Source of the DNA: Icerya purchasi
Lineage: Eukaryota > Arthropoda > Insecta > Hemiptera > Monophlebidae
Length of the DNA: 64,000 bases
Direction: 5' to 3'
NCBI GenBank assembly: GCA_039619475.1
Contig: CM077115.1
Span: forward strand, 143,291,774-143,355,773
How positions within the stretch are numbered: position 1 is the first letter of the stretch; each line of letters begins with the position of its first letter. This document shows positions 1 to 11,394 of this stretch, one piece after another. Made by a program: the position numbers and the translations under genes. The notes beneath the pieces were generated by a model. It had not been told where the DNA came from and did not search any database. It saw only the letters and a list, made by a program, of their open reading frames with translations.

Positions 1-468
1 TCGATTCCTGCTAGTCCATGGTGTTCCATGGCTGTCAAGTTCCAAGTTCTTCAACGTAACTCCATTGTATCTCCATATGGTCGTCTTCGATTTGACCATT
101 CACTCCTCCCCGCTTCTCGGCACCGGGTCTTTCCTTCTTCATCTTCATTCTGTCCCCTTCACCTATCGAAAAATAATTACGTATGCGACGCTAACCATGT
201 GTTTTTGAGTGCTCCTCTTTATTCAATTAACAATCCGTACTATATTCTAATTTACTACAACTCAATACACCTTATAATATTTCATCAATACTTACGTTCC
301 CAAACCCTTTCATTTTTCCAGCAATCGCATGCTTCCTTTGCTCAATAGCGAATAGTCTTAAAATTCAAATTACCTCAAAAAAAATAAATAAAAGAATCAG
401 AATAAATAAAGACACGGGTATCTTTGTTAGTCGAGCCCAAAAAAATAAAAATAAAAAAATAAAAAATA
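1..468 (+). mobile_element. LINE family L, 3' end of ORF2 and tail
   Basis: This is the C-terminal end of a non-LTR retrotransposon ORF2, cut by the window edge at its left. The frame that ends at 346-348 carries the motif YVCDANHVFLSAPLYS, which resembles the Cys/His segment that follows RNase H in Jockey/R1/I-like elements and recurs in four other places in this window. About 90 nt of 3' UTR follow the stop, then an A-rich tail at 439-468 made of A runs broken by single T. The ORF2 part is partly scrambled by frameshifts, so it cannot be active. It is called family L here because the same end recurs at 15.6, 17.5, 39.7, 51.8, 59.2 and 61 kb. The family assignment rests on the Cys/His motif and the pyrimidine-rich coding strand. 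Confidence 0.7.
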
Positions 469-2085
469 TTTCGGTAAAGTTATAATAAATGAAGTTATAT
501 AAATTATCAACGAAAAACTCATACAGATTCGATAAGTTTTATTCGCTTCATAAATTAGTCCCACAAAAGATGACTAAAAAACTATAACCGGGTCAAGAAA
601 TAACGATTCTTTCTTTCACACACGACATTATCGACCGATCAGCCTTGCAAAAATACTATTTACCGTGGATTCCTTAGCAAACTTATCTCGCATTATCAGA
701 AACTGACATTATCCTACCCGGGCAGTATGTCCAGGGTCATTCATATGAATATTACACTGAGCAATAACAGGTAATGAACAAAAGTAAATTTAGCTGCCCG
801 TTCAATTACTAGAAAATGTAAATCGTGTCCTTTCTCACCGATTTCCCTCTTTAACTACAAACTGAACTAGAATTCTGAGCCACTTTTCTATGTCAAATCG
901 AGCCCATACCGAACCGTGGTTATCCGCAAAGAATATCTCACGGTGGTTGCACTACTTTGTACATCGCTTGCAAACAGAAAATATTACTACTTCCACTCAC
1001 CCTCCCAACAGTTACCCGTTCTTTCGTTATCCTCTCAGTTCGTCATATCCTAACGAAGAGCCCTGAATATAGGATAACAACACTTGCGCAAGTTGTCACA
1101 TAAGTAACATCCTCTCAAATACTCCGTTCGCTGTATGTTCAACTCTGTCCTTCCCTAGCACGGGATTTGATAAACTTATTCATGTCATATAAGTATACTG
1201 TTTAAAAATTAATAAGAAGTCAATTTTTAAACACGAAAATAAATGATACTTTACGGCCTGCGTTTACGAGTATGTGTGAATGTGTGTGAGGAAAAAAATA
1301 GAATCAAAATGGTTTATGGCAAAGTATATAGGAAAAATATGAAGGAAATAAAATCAAAAATTCCGAATAAGTTATTATACTTCCCGAATAGGGTATATTG
1401 TTATAAAACAATGATAACATTGAGATTTTAAATGTAAATCTTCGGAAGGGGTAAAATTTTTAGGTCTATCGCTGTAATTTTTTTTTAATATTAATTAAAC
1501 GTTATTAACTTAAAAGATATTCTGTTTGAGCATACTACTTATCGAGACTATGTATTCCATTTACTAAAACTCTTTAACTGTTTCTTATTTCGGCAACGTA
1601 ACGTAATTTACAAAAAAAAAAAAAAAAAAAAAAAAAACCTACATAACTGAAAATGAAAATTCGTACTAAATTATAAATTTCTAAAAATGAAAAAGGAATT
1701 TAAAATTTCTCGTATAAGCTCTAAATATATTTAACGGATCAAACATGTGTGCGTTTTGTAGTCTTTTTCTTTTATTGTATAAAAGTATAATATACAATAC
1801 TAAGCGTTTTAATCAACATTACATTATATGTATGAATGTGTGTGCGCGCGTGCATCAGGTGAATAAAAATAAAAAAATTAAGAAAGACTCAAAATAACTC
1901 GAAATACACGTGGCGCCGTTTTTCTCATCATATATACATACATATATTCGCAAACTTGCCGACCTTTTTTTTTTTTCTTATTACATAACAAGTATATCGA
2001 ATAAAATTCATCGCGTTAATATAGTAAATCTAATAGTAAATTTAAAATTAAAAAAAAAAAAAAACAAGTAAAAAACGGAAGTTAC
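469..2085. other. No recognisable feature
   Basis: AT-rich sequence with A/T runs (for example 1612-1636). The part from about 560 to 1180 is less AT-biased and looks unique, but I found no coding or repeat signal. Small open frames here (such as 1243-1431) have no codon structure or motif that would make them credible. Confidence 0.5.
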
Positions 2086-2159
2086 CTCCGCTGCATTTGA
2101 AGAAGACATGATGATTGCAATATCTTTACTATTTTCGCTGATATTATTTTTCTCGATAT
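2086..2159 (-). other. Candidate internal exon with start codon
   Basis: Read on the minus strand, a T-rich tract ends in TTTTTACAG directly before 2159. A 74-nt block follows and then a GTAAC donor at 2085-2081. Inside it, ATG at 2109-2107 opens an eight-codon frame (MSSSNAAE) that reaches the donor exactly in phase 0. The layout (acceptor, short 5' UTR, start codon, donor) is what a first coding exon would look like. The frame is also open further upstream to 2235, so the start is uncertain. Splice-like signals occur by chance in AT-rich DNA, and no partner exon was found in the window. Confidence 0.25.
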
Positions 2160-4566
2160 CTGTAAAAATAAAATTGAAACGAATTAAAATAACAATCACA
2201 ATCACAATTTTATTTTTAATTACACTTCCAGCCAAAGGATAATTACACGGTAAGTTTTAACTGAAAGTGAATTCCGTTCGCTCGCAAGAAGGCAAAAGTT
2301 AATAATGAAATTAACTGCTAACGAAAAAACAGGTTATTTTGCTTTCGAGGAGTACGTCGTTTTCGACACGCCGATAATAATAACAATAGTAGTAATGAAA
2401 TGAAATATTATTGTTTCACTTATCGTGTCGATGCACAGCTGATAACGCAAGTCGCTTATTCAAATTAGCTCTCCTCCTCCGGTGATATTTACTTCTGCAC
2501 TGTCCTAGAGAACTTCTTAAACGTTTAAATTATTTTCCTAATCTGTCTACCTCCGTGCAACAAGTTACTACATATATCTTAGCGGAATTATTTATCATTC
2601 CGGAATATTTATACAACTTCAGAGGTATTTTTGCTCCCACGTCTCTATACATGTCTGTGTGATAACAGTTAGAGAGCTTGTATAACTCTATTCTCGTTCG
2701 TTTCGGCTAACAATTAATAATTATAATATTCCTATAGGATGAAATGTGGCGCATCTTTCTAAATCAAGGTAATTATATAAATTAGTCTCAGCGAAGAACA
2801 CTGAAAGTTCATTTATTACCATTAATTAAATACAATATTACCAGGCACCGCTGGATAAATAAACGATGATATTTATAGATGATCACCTTTCTCATAGTAT
2901 TGCGGTGCACAACAGAAAACATAGCCAACAACTCGTACAATCGCAGACATTCATGACTTCGTTAAAATCGAATTATTCGATTTCGTTGAAGTTGTCTTCC
3001 GAGAGTAGAATTATTAGTCTCGTGCTTCGTTTCAGAGAATATTAATTATCCGGGGAATCCCGACTAAAACGGAGCACATTTAAAATGCTTTTGACACATA
3101 AGCTCAAAACAAGAGTTTCGCTTTGGCAAATAGGGCAACAAGCGTTTAACGTAAAGTCTAAAATAAAAAGAGAAGTTTTAATTAAATGTGAAACCATTTT
3201 CGGGTGTTTCAATTTCATATCTATAAATCAATTGATTAAGTTTTAATATAATAATTTTCGAATTTTGAAAATATTAAAATATGCCCCCGTAAATACGAAA
3301 GTATGCGCTGTTTGAACATGTATACGAAAAAAAGAAAAAAGCCATTAAAATTTTCAAATATAAACGTATCAAAACATTACTTTTTTTCTCCTTCAGATAA
3401 TCATTCAGACAAATGTTATATTAAAATTGTTGCTGCTGGTAAACTGTTCTATAAATTGAACATACAAGAAAGCGATCGTAATACTAATGAAATGTTACAT
3501 TACTTCACAATAATCAATAAATGCTCTAATGACCCCTGTAAAATAACTGAGAACTTGTTTTCACTATCGATTTAACAGCGATCGGGGATAATCGCAGATA
3601 AATGCAATAGTAGCAACATGACCTTGGCAAGCGAACACAGAAGAACCAGTTACACAAGAATCAGTCATATCCGCCGCGCGAACAATATCGATTGAAACAA
3701 TTTAAAAAAAAAAGAAAAAAGAAAAAAGAAAAGAAGTGAACTACAATTTTTCCCTTTTCACTGAAGAACGTTAGATAAATTAAGTTTCGTATTAATGAGA
3801 GCGGGTCAATTAAAATTCAAAATCAAAAATCAAAAGCGCGCTAAATTGTCATTTTTAAAAACAGTACATCTATTTAATTAATTTAACTAATATATTTTCC
3901 TATTTTTAAATATTTTTAAACCCCATATGTTTACATATTGTCCGGTTAATAACCGTTTTATGCTTTTTAGATTTTAATTGCACTTAAGGTGACTTGACAA
4001 AAAGAAACATTAGAACACATCTGCGTCTGTGACGAGCGGGAAGCGAGTTTTGGTAATGCGTAATCAAAATTTCTGATAAAGCGGATATACTCGTAATATA
4101 CAGTTTCATCGGTATACTTAAAATCCAGAAAATCACTGATTATAATAATAATGCGCAGAAGAAATACAAACGGGTGCAAACATGCAATCTCGTTCTTGGA
4201 ACACATTCAGTTATCAAATCAAATATTTTTATTATAAAATTCCACGCGTGCCCAAAAAAGCACATTATTATAGAAAGTAAAAAGAAGGTTTTATATAAAC
4301 TTTTAAACACCTAAAATTATAACATTTTTTGGTACATTTTAAATCAAATAAAAAAAAAAACAAATTGCGTATAAACAAAACTGTAAATAACTTTAAAAAT
4401 AGCTGTAAATAAGAATGCGCAGCCACATATCATTCATTGAATCCTCACATTTTACACTTCATACATACATTCAGCCACAATAATATCCCATATCATTTCA
4501 TACCAAAAGTCGCGAAAGTATTTTAAGCACACACACACACACACGCGCAACAAGTAAAGTATTGGA
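2160..4566. other. No recognisable feature
   Basis: AT-rich unique-looking sequence. A short CA repeat lies near 4530-4545 and a purine-rich AAAAG stretch near 3700-3736. The open frames at 3303-3575 (+) and 3967-4206 (-) show no recognisable domain. Confidence 0.5.
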
Positions 4567-5284
4567 ACAGTTAATTTTTTCCATTTTTATTTTTTTTTAT
4601 TTTATTTTTTCTATTTATAAATCCATTTATTTGTATTTCAATTTATTTATTTATAACGTACTAGAACATAAGTATAAGGGGCCAATAATTTACGCCTGTG
4701 TTTAGGATTATTTAGTAAAGTTTTTACATCTGCCGGTAAAGCGTTATACATAACAGCTTCAGCATACTATATTTAAATTCTTGTATGAAATTTATAATAT
4801 TTGGGAATCTGGACGTAATAATCTTTAGCAGACCCCTAGTTAAATCAGATTTAAAATCAATCTTAAATTTTCTCCTATTTGCAATCACGTACATAAGTAT
4901 AATTGTAATTTATTTATGTGTATTATTTAACTTCAGTAACGGAATAAGTGAAGTCTTTTTCATACCGCGATTTATAATTTTTAGAACTGCCTCCTGTAGA
5001 GTATTTTAAATGACATTTAGCAGCACCCCCCCCCCCAAAATGATACCATATGAAATGACCGGTTGATATAGCGCAAAAATAAATTCTACGTAAATGATAG
5101 GGCGGGAAATATTGCGATAAATAATAGAATAAAAAATTCAACCAGCGATAAAGGTGCAAAACCCAACTTAACTTACTGTCAAATCTTATACCGAAATATT
5201 TAATATCCAACACTCTATCAATTTCCAGATTACTTGCAATTTTGAGATTTACACTTTCACTGGACCAGTAATTATGAGAACTAT

Positions 5285-5350
<66 letters not shown>

Positions 5351-5590
5351 CTTTGATAAATTTACAATTAATCTATTACAGTTTAACCAATCAATTACAG
5401 AATCAATTCTCGATTGAGCAAGATTTTTCGGGATATCTGGATAATGAGAATTAATTAATAAAACTGTATCATCGACATATACTGATATTGTTCATTATTT
5501 CAGTTTTGCTCTTTACTTTTACGACGAAGGCCGTCAATAAAACCGAATTAAAAATACAACCGTTAGTAGAATGGGACAAACTGTTCTAAT
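4567..5590 (-). pseudogene. LINE reverse transcriptase C-terminal relic
   Basis: Read on the minus strand, this is the second half of a LINE reverse transcriptase. The catalytic box appears as YVDDTVLL near 5470-5490, followed by IDSVIDWLNCNRLIVN, which is the helix after the palm. Further on come IKYFGIRFDSKLSW (thumb start), a stretch like the SYGIIFWGG segment seen in many Jockey/CR1-like RTs, and a final PADVKTLLNNPKHRRKLL that ends at a stop at 4649-4647. A T-rich run on the plus strand (4567-4620) would be the A-rich tail. The 5' part of ORF2 is absent. A TA microsatellite at 5289-5345 sits inside the coding region and puts the two halves in different frames. It is a dead 5'-truncated copy; the clade (Jockey versus CR1) is not resolved. 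Confidence 0.7.
5289..5345. repeat. TA microsatellite inside an RT relic
   Basis: About 28 uninterrupted TA units lie within the reverse-transcriptase relic. On the minus strand the upstream flank reads LSKTT and the downstream flank resumes RT homology (NLKIASNLEIDRVLD), but in another frame. The expansion therefore probably happened after insertion. Confidence 0.95.
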
Positions 5591-5603
5591 TCTTTATTTT
5601 ACG

Positions 5604-5755
5604 AAAAATCGCAAACACCGCATAAAATACAATTAATAAATTATAAAAATGTCGACTAAGTTCGGTTACATAAAACCATGAATATGGTTCCAGCCGGAAC
5701 TAGTCGACATAGTTATAATTTATTAATTGCGGTCTGTGCGGTGTTTGCGATTTTT
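5604..5755. repeat. Near-perfect 152-bp palindrome, foldback MITE candidate
   Basis: The arms 5604-5665 and 5694-5755 are inverted copies of one another with few mismatches, starting AAAAATCGCAAACACCGCA at the outside. The 28-nt centre itself contains AACCAT-gaat-ATGGTT, so the whole block folds into one long hairpin. No coding capacity and no clear target-site duplication were seen. It lies just beyond the 5' edge of the RT relic. It could be a small foldback MITE or a palindromic rearrangement. Confidence 0.8.
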
Positions 5756-5848
5756 ATTAAATTAAATAAATCAATAACGGTGAAGTTTAGCGCAACTGCT
5801 TTTAAATATAGAACAACGGATATTCTAATTTTCCTTCACTAATTGCAA

Positions 5849-6400
5849 TAGCTAATTATTTGAAATAATGTATTTACTAAATATGTAGTAAACAAACAAA
5901 AGCGATGAATAGAAATTCATCCTTAGAAATGTTTTCGGGTAAATTTCAAACAGGTATGAATTAAAAGTACCACTTTCAATTATGCGATATGGCAACTTAC
6001 ATATTTTGGCGCTTTTTTTATCTTCATTTTTATTCTTACTTATTTTACGGCCGATATTTATTAGCTTTTTACAAGTGTTTCATGCATTTTTCTGATTTTC
6101 TCTGTTTATATAAACATGACGTGTAACCCCATTTTTCTTAAAATTTTATATTTTTATAAATATGGGGTGGTATAGTTTCCTCCGTTTAATACTTTCCAGT
6201 ATGATTTTGCTGTTGCTTCGTCACGCATTTCGATTTTTTGTAATTGGTTCGCAAAACACAATTATTCGCTTCTGTGTTCGTCTTGTAATTCCTATGAAAA
6301 TATGGGCTTTGCCCGAAAACGTTTCCCAAGATTAATTTCTATTTTTCGCTTTTGCTTGTTTGCTATTTGGTAAATACATTTTTCAAATAATTACTCTAGC
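5849..6400. repeat. Inverted-repeat element with ~90-bp arms
   Basis: The left arm (5849-5940) and right arm (6311-6400) are imperfect inverted copies. Shared blocks include AGCTAATTATTTGAAA-like, AAACAAACAAAAGCGA-like and GTTTTCGGG-like segments. The interior of about 370 bp has no coding signal but contains a second hairpin near 6127-6170. A direct repeat, CAGGTATGAATTAAAA, occurs just inside the left arm (about 5951) and just outside the right arm (about 6405), so the true ends are uncertain. A non-autonomous DNA transposon is the likeliest reading. Confidence 0.55.
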
Positions 6401-6449
6401 ACGCAGGTATGAATTAAAATATACTGCTTGGAATAATGTTCTACAAGAT

Positions 6450-6638
6450 TTGCTTGAGATTTTTTTACTTTGTAAGGAGTAATATTAATTTTAATTGAAT
6501 AACTTGGATAGATGGAGTAGCGGATAAATCCTGTTACTATCTCCATAATAATACAATCTTGTTTAGTTTTGTATTTATATTAACTTAATAATAGTCAAAT
6601 GGTTTCTTGCCAGGCCAAAAATAATAAAAAAAAAAAAA
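6450..6638 (+). repeat. Interspersed repeat family C, copy 1
   Basis: About 190 bp that recur in inverted orientation at 45993-46180. Shared landmarks are a TTGCTTG start, GTAATATTAATTTTAATT, a block ending ACAATCTTGTTTAGTTTTG, and an A-rich 3' end (6620-6638). The A-rich end on the same side in both copies suggests retroposition (a SINE or the 3' UTR of a LINE). No RNA polymerase III box and no coding part were seen. Confidence 0.65.
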
Positions 6639-9324
6639 TGTTCTACAAGAGATGCTAAGATTACATTTCGAACCCACCGAGTGCCGCCAACAGCTAAATA
6701 CGGAATCTAAATTTGAAACGGGTGAAATTAAAAAATGCATTTCACATTAATAATACTACACGGTCAAAAAATTATTAAAGACACAACAGTGCGAAACGGC
6801 ATCGATATCATTACAAATCACAAAATCGTCTGAGAAAATAGACTTACAAGTTATTTATGATTGACGATTTATTATTTATTTTTTTTCGGATTCACCAACC
6901 ATCGACAACTTCCGCCCAGTGTAAGTGATGATTATTTTCTATACTGTCCACGGACAGCTGCAGGATTCGAACTACATTACAGATAGACGGGCTAACTTAA
7001 TAATCAGATAACGTATAAACAGAAACTTTAGTATTAGCAGCCTGATAACAGAGAACCCCCGTTTGACCTTACAAAAGATTTCTTTAACCGAAGTCTTTGG
7101 AGTTACTTATATAATATCGCTATTTTAAATAAACGACATAAAATCAATTTCTCATTAATCTGTCTATGACGAAAAACAGAAAAAAAAACCAGTAACATTA
7201 ATGATAAAATATTTCCAATATTAAATAATAACATTTTTACCTCGCGGTTATACATTCTCTCTGCTAATTTGTGGACACCACTCCGATTTAGAAAAAAAAA
7301 ACCTCTAGAACCCAAATAAATACTCCACAACTTACTTTACTCCACTACCGCGTATTAAATTTAGCGTCATATCATTAATCGTATCTCTCGATTACTATGT
7401 TTATAGATAATAATTTATATTTATTAATTTATACAGAAAATAAAGAACGAAGAATGATTTATTTTGCTTTCTGTACGTATAATTACGTCAGTAGCGCAAT
7501 TCTAGCGCTTAAAGGGCTAGGTTCAAAACCAAGGGATAGTGACAAAATAATACAAGTTTCCTTCTACATTTTTTCACGGCATGGCTATTTTTATCTTTCA
7601 AAATTTTTCGGTTCCAGATTTTTTCAGCTTTTCCTTTGACTTAAGAAAGCCATGCAAAAAAAAAAAAAAAAACAATTTCCAAAAAATTCGCAATATCTTT
7701 TCCATAATACCCTAATACAGTTTAATCCCGTTTTTTTCAATTATTAGCACAAAATCCAGTAAAATGTTTCACTAACCGCATGTGGAGTACATATACGTGT
7801 ACTGGAGTTTTGCAATCATTTGCAAATCCTATACATTACATAACAAGCAGGCATTTTTATATCCCCTGGTTTTCAACAAATTCTCCTGACTTCTCTCCTT
7901 GATTAATGATATTTCCTGACTATTCCCGATTATTCAGCTATTTTAGATCTTACACGCCCTTGTACTCTACATACTCCTTACGTACTCTTTATCATCGATA
8001 ATTTCTTTTCTGTTCGTTCACATCCTCTATTTTCTATCATATTAACATCTAAATTTCGTTCTCTTTATGTTGCTAGGCCATTGTCCTTAGACGGCCTTTG
8101 GGGGAAAAAAAACACTACTTTTCTTTAATTTTTAAACATATTTAGGTTGTAAACGATTTGAAGGACATCATATTAGGTTATAAATTGTGTTCATTTGAAT
8201 TTTCATCACTTTCTTCGGTTACTGGAATGATGCATTTTGGTTTAAATGAAATTGAAACTACGTCAGTTGTAACTGAATTTTCGAGAACTTTTTTAAAAAT
8301 TTTCAACTAGAAAAATTTCAAGTTCACATAAAGTTACATATTTCTAAAAACATAAGACAATAAAATGCGACAAAAATACCGTTTCTTTCTTTAAAATCCA
8401 AACACTAATTTCATTCTATAAAAACAAATGACCTTTATTCCTATAATCTCCAATGCTAAGGCGAATTTTTATAAATTTTTAACATATTTTAAATGCGCGA
8501 TTAAATTTATGCATACAAAGATAAATTTAATGATTCAACGGAAAACGTTACTACTGTGTTTCATTGATACCGAAAAAAAAAAAGAAGAAAAAACCAGTTT
8601 ACAGACCTTCAAACCAAAACTGGAGATTCGCAGAGGCGTTTAGTACGGTTTTATTATCAACCGATATTTAGTTCTACTAATGTAGTGCAGCATTAACTGA
8701 ATCAAATTAACATCCGATCATGTAAGGTTAACTAGATAATAGACGTCTGCTTCCTGGCTACTTCTTACATACAAGTTTAGCGATGCAGTGTACAAAAATA
8801 TTCTAGACTACACGACTATGTGCATAAAGGAAAGTACGTTTAATAGTGTAAAACATATTTTTAATATCATGACGTCATTGTACTTCAAAAATACCATTAA
8901 AGTGAACACTAAGTTAGAGATGTTAAACATATATATTTCATGTTTATGAAATTGAACACGAACAAAATAGTAAACACTTTTAACGACTTGCTATTAATAA
9001 CCTTTCGAATGAAAGGAACAATCGAGTTTTTGGAAAAGCGATGATTGCCAAAACAGCGATTTAAAAAAATTACACAATAAACATTTCTCGCTCTTTTACA
9101 GTCAGTAAGTAATAATTTACAATATACTAAATAAAAATAAGAAATAAAAATAACGAACTCCTCAAATTTAACTCTTATTAATCGGAGACAAATAATATGG
9201 AGCTTGGCTTAATTTAAATAATTATAAATACTAGAATAAAAACGAAATTAAAATTGTAGTAAATTCTTACAAAGAAAACATACATACGTATGTATATTAT
9301 GTATATGTATATATATGTATATAT
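6639..9324. other. No recognisable feature
   Basis: AT-rich sequence with A runs (7655-7672, 8573-8590) and a TA/GTAT-rich lead-in at 9280-9324. A tRNA-like B box near 6955-6975 (minus) has no matching stem and was not accepted. Small open frames here have no recognisable motif. Confidence 0.5.
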
Positions 9325-9564
9325 AAACTCGGCCATTTTGACCTCGCAAGGGGCTCTGCCCCTTGATCTCTCTTGTTTACATTTCTGTCTCTTTCTCTTC
9401 TATACTTTGTATAAAATGATCAAAATTTACAACGTAATTCTAAATCAGTCCATATGAATATAATAACGTAATCACAAAAATCCTATAAAATATAATAAAC
9501 GTTACATAAAATTGGGACATTTTTTCTAATGGGTGGTAGCCTAAGAATTACGTTGTAATTAATA
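9325..9564 (+). repeat. Family A repeat, copy 1 (shortest)
   Basis: The left end (AAACTCGGCCATTTTGACC) abuts a TA/TG-rich microsatellite, and the right end (GTTGTAATTAAT) abuts a GT microsatellite at 9565-9584. A perfect hairpin, CAAGGGGCTCTGCCCCTTG, lies at 9347-9365. A 16-17-nt sequence, TTACAACGTAATTCTTA (last part slightly changed), occurs at 9427-9442 and inverted at 9542-9558, and the stretch between holds one unit GTTACATAAAATTGGGACAT. Two longer copies lie at 20397-20753 and 59088-60342. There is no coding capacity. It resembles a non-autonomous element, possibly Helitron/Helentron-derived, but that is inference. Confidence 0.75.
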
Positions 9565-9914
9565 TGTGTGTGTGTGTGTGTGTGTCTGCGCGTGTATAAA
9601 TAAATAATTAAATGTGAAAAAAATGAAAAAGTAATAAGAAAATTACAGAATTGAACTATACGGTCAAAATAAAAAAATTAAAAAAAAAAAAAAGAAATCG
9701 GATGATATCAGTAATTTCGATTTATTGTAATTGTTATTATTATTATTATCCATTATTATTATTATAAAAACTTCGATTAGTTTCTATTATACATTTAATA
9801 ACAATCATTATATCGATTTTTCGGTGACGGTCAACTGCTGAAAAATATAACCATTAGATGAATAAACGATAGAAATATTATTATCGATGAAATAGAATTA
9901 AATAAAACTGTATG

Positions 9915-9975
9915 TATCACTAGGTCAGCTGAGTACGGGATGCAGTGCGGAGTCGAATCCCGACACTTAAGTGAT
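9915..9975 (+). repeat. tRNA-like promoter segment, possible SINE head
   Basis: TAGGTCAGCTGA (9921-9932) fits a pol III A box and GAGTCGAATCC (9950-9960) fits a B box. Their spacing of about 29 nt is shorter than in a tRNA. No second copy was found in the window, so this is only a candidate for a decayed tRNA-derived SINE or tRNA pseudogene. Confidence 0.3.
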
Positions 9976-10297
9976 GCTCGTGTTTTCAAACGCTAGGATA
10001 TGATATCGCAATTTGCTGTTATACGGTATCTTTAAAAAAAATTGGCCTTTATTCAACGACAGTTATTTCGGTTGCAGGTATCTGTTACAGCGAGAGCGGT
10101 AAGCGCTGATTTTTTCTTTGGAGATTTCGAAGATTAATCCGCACTCTTTCCTTCGTCAATTTCCAACTTCCCCCCTTCAACGCCGAAATGTGCCATCTCT
10201 GATTTTTAACTGGGACACTTCTGTTTTTCGTCGATAAACGATAGTCCATCTACCTCAGCAGACTACGAGATCTTCAAAACAAAGAAATCCGATTTTT

Positions 10298-10742
10298 CGC
10301 GCTGCGAAGAGGGAAAGATAGGTAATTTTTCACGCTTTTTTGAACTTTTCACCAACTTTGAAAGATTCGTTAAAGAAATGAAACGTAGTTTCGTTCTCGA
10401 CAAACAGCGACATTTCAACGATATATCACATGCCCTGAAAAAAAAATAGATTTTTCGAAAATATTGAGCTTTTGGCACCCCCCCCCCCGGGAGAGCCTAA
10501 TTTTGGTGCTGAAACCCCGGATGTTCCAAACTGGAGAAATATACGGGGGATGCGCATATTTTTAACCTTCTTCAAAATTTTCAACTATAATACTCGCGCT
10601 GCAAGGTGGGGCTACACGTCATTTTTTGCGTTTTTTTAAACTTTTCATCAACTTCGATAGTTTCGTTAAGGAAATAAAATACGGGTTCGTTTTCGACAAA
10701 TAACGCGATCTTTCAAACGATATATCACACGCCCGAGAAAAA
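10298..10742. repeat. Diverged tandem duplication, ~297-bp period
   Basis: The block 10298-10445 recurs at 10595-10742. Both copies start CGCGCTGC, both contain CTTTTCA-CAAC-TTCG-like and TTCGTTCTCGACAAA-like segments, and both end ACGATATATCACA followed by GCCC and GA-rich DNA. The interval between holds a run of C at 10479-10490. No coding signal is convincing in either copy. It may be a fragment of a satellite or of a repeated non-autonomous element. Confidence 0.7.
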
Positions 10743-11394
10743 AGATCCTAAATATAAAATTGTAAGCTCGGCTATAATTTTCCTATAAAGCGGTCCTTTG
10801 TGCTTAAGTTTGAAATATGTTTTGGTTTTCTCTACTTTTTTACTCGGCCCAAAATACGATTTCTTAACTATAATTGTTTGCTTTTCTGAAAGAGCTCCTA
10901 CGTTTTGTTTCATATTTTGAATTTCACTTTTAAAGGTTTATCCGGTGATGAGTTATGATTTTTTTAAGGGTGATTTTTGAGGTCGTTTTATTTTCCACAT
11001 TATATATTCTTGATGGTTTTTTGGCTTTTTGGTGCGCAGGAATATCGGTTAGCTTGAAGTTATAGATATGATTTTAAAAAGAATTTCGATTGCAATTTAT
11101 AATCCAATTTTGAAGTTTAAAAGTCAAACTGTTCGTGAATTATTGCATATTTTAATTTAATATTTTTTGTCGTTTCTGCAACATCTTATTAGGATTCCGT
11201 ACATTATATGTAGATGAAATAAACAATACTTTAGAAGAATCTGAAACCACAACTTTATATCAAATAATAAAGTTACGTTAGGAACAAAAGGTACCCCGAT
11301 TCTTATCGCAGCTAATGTAAGCATTTTAATGAGAACAACGTATATTTATGTATACTCATCAATCAAAAAAAAAAAACAAAAAACGAATGGGCAG
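10743..11394. other. No recognisable feature
   Basis: AT-rich DNA without recognisable coding or repeat structure, apart from an A run near 11364-11385. Confidence 0.5.

Noticed and set aside
6950..6980. tRNA-like B box on the minus strand (AGTTCGAATCC)
   Set aside because: The T stem does not pair beyond one base and no A box is found at proper spacing, so it is neither a tRNA nor a supported SINE.
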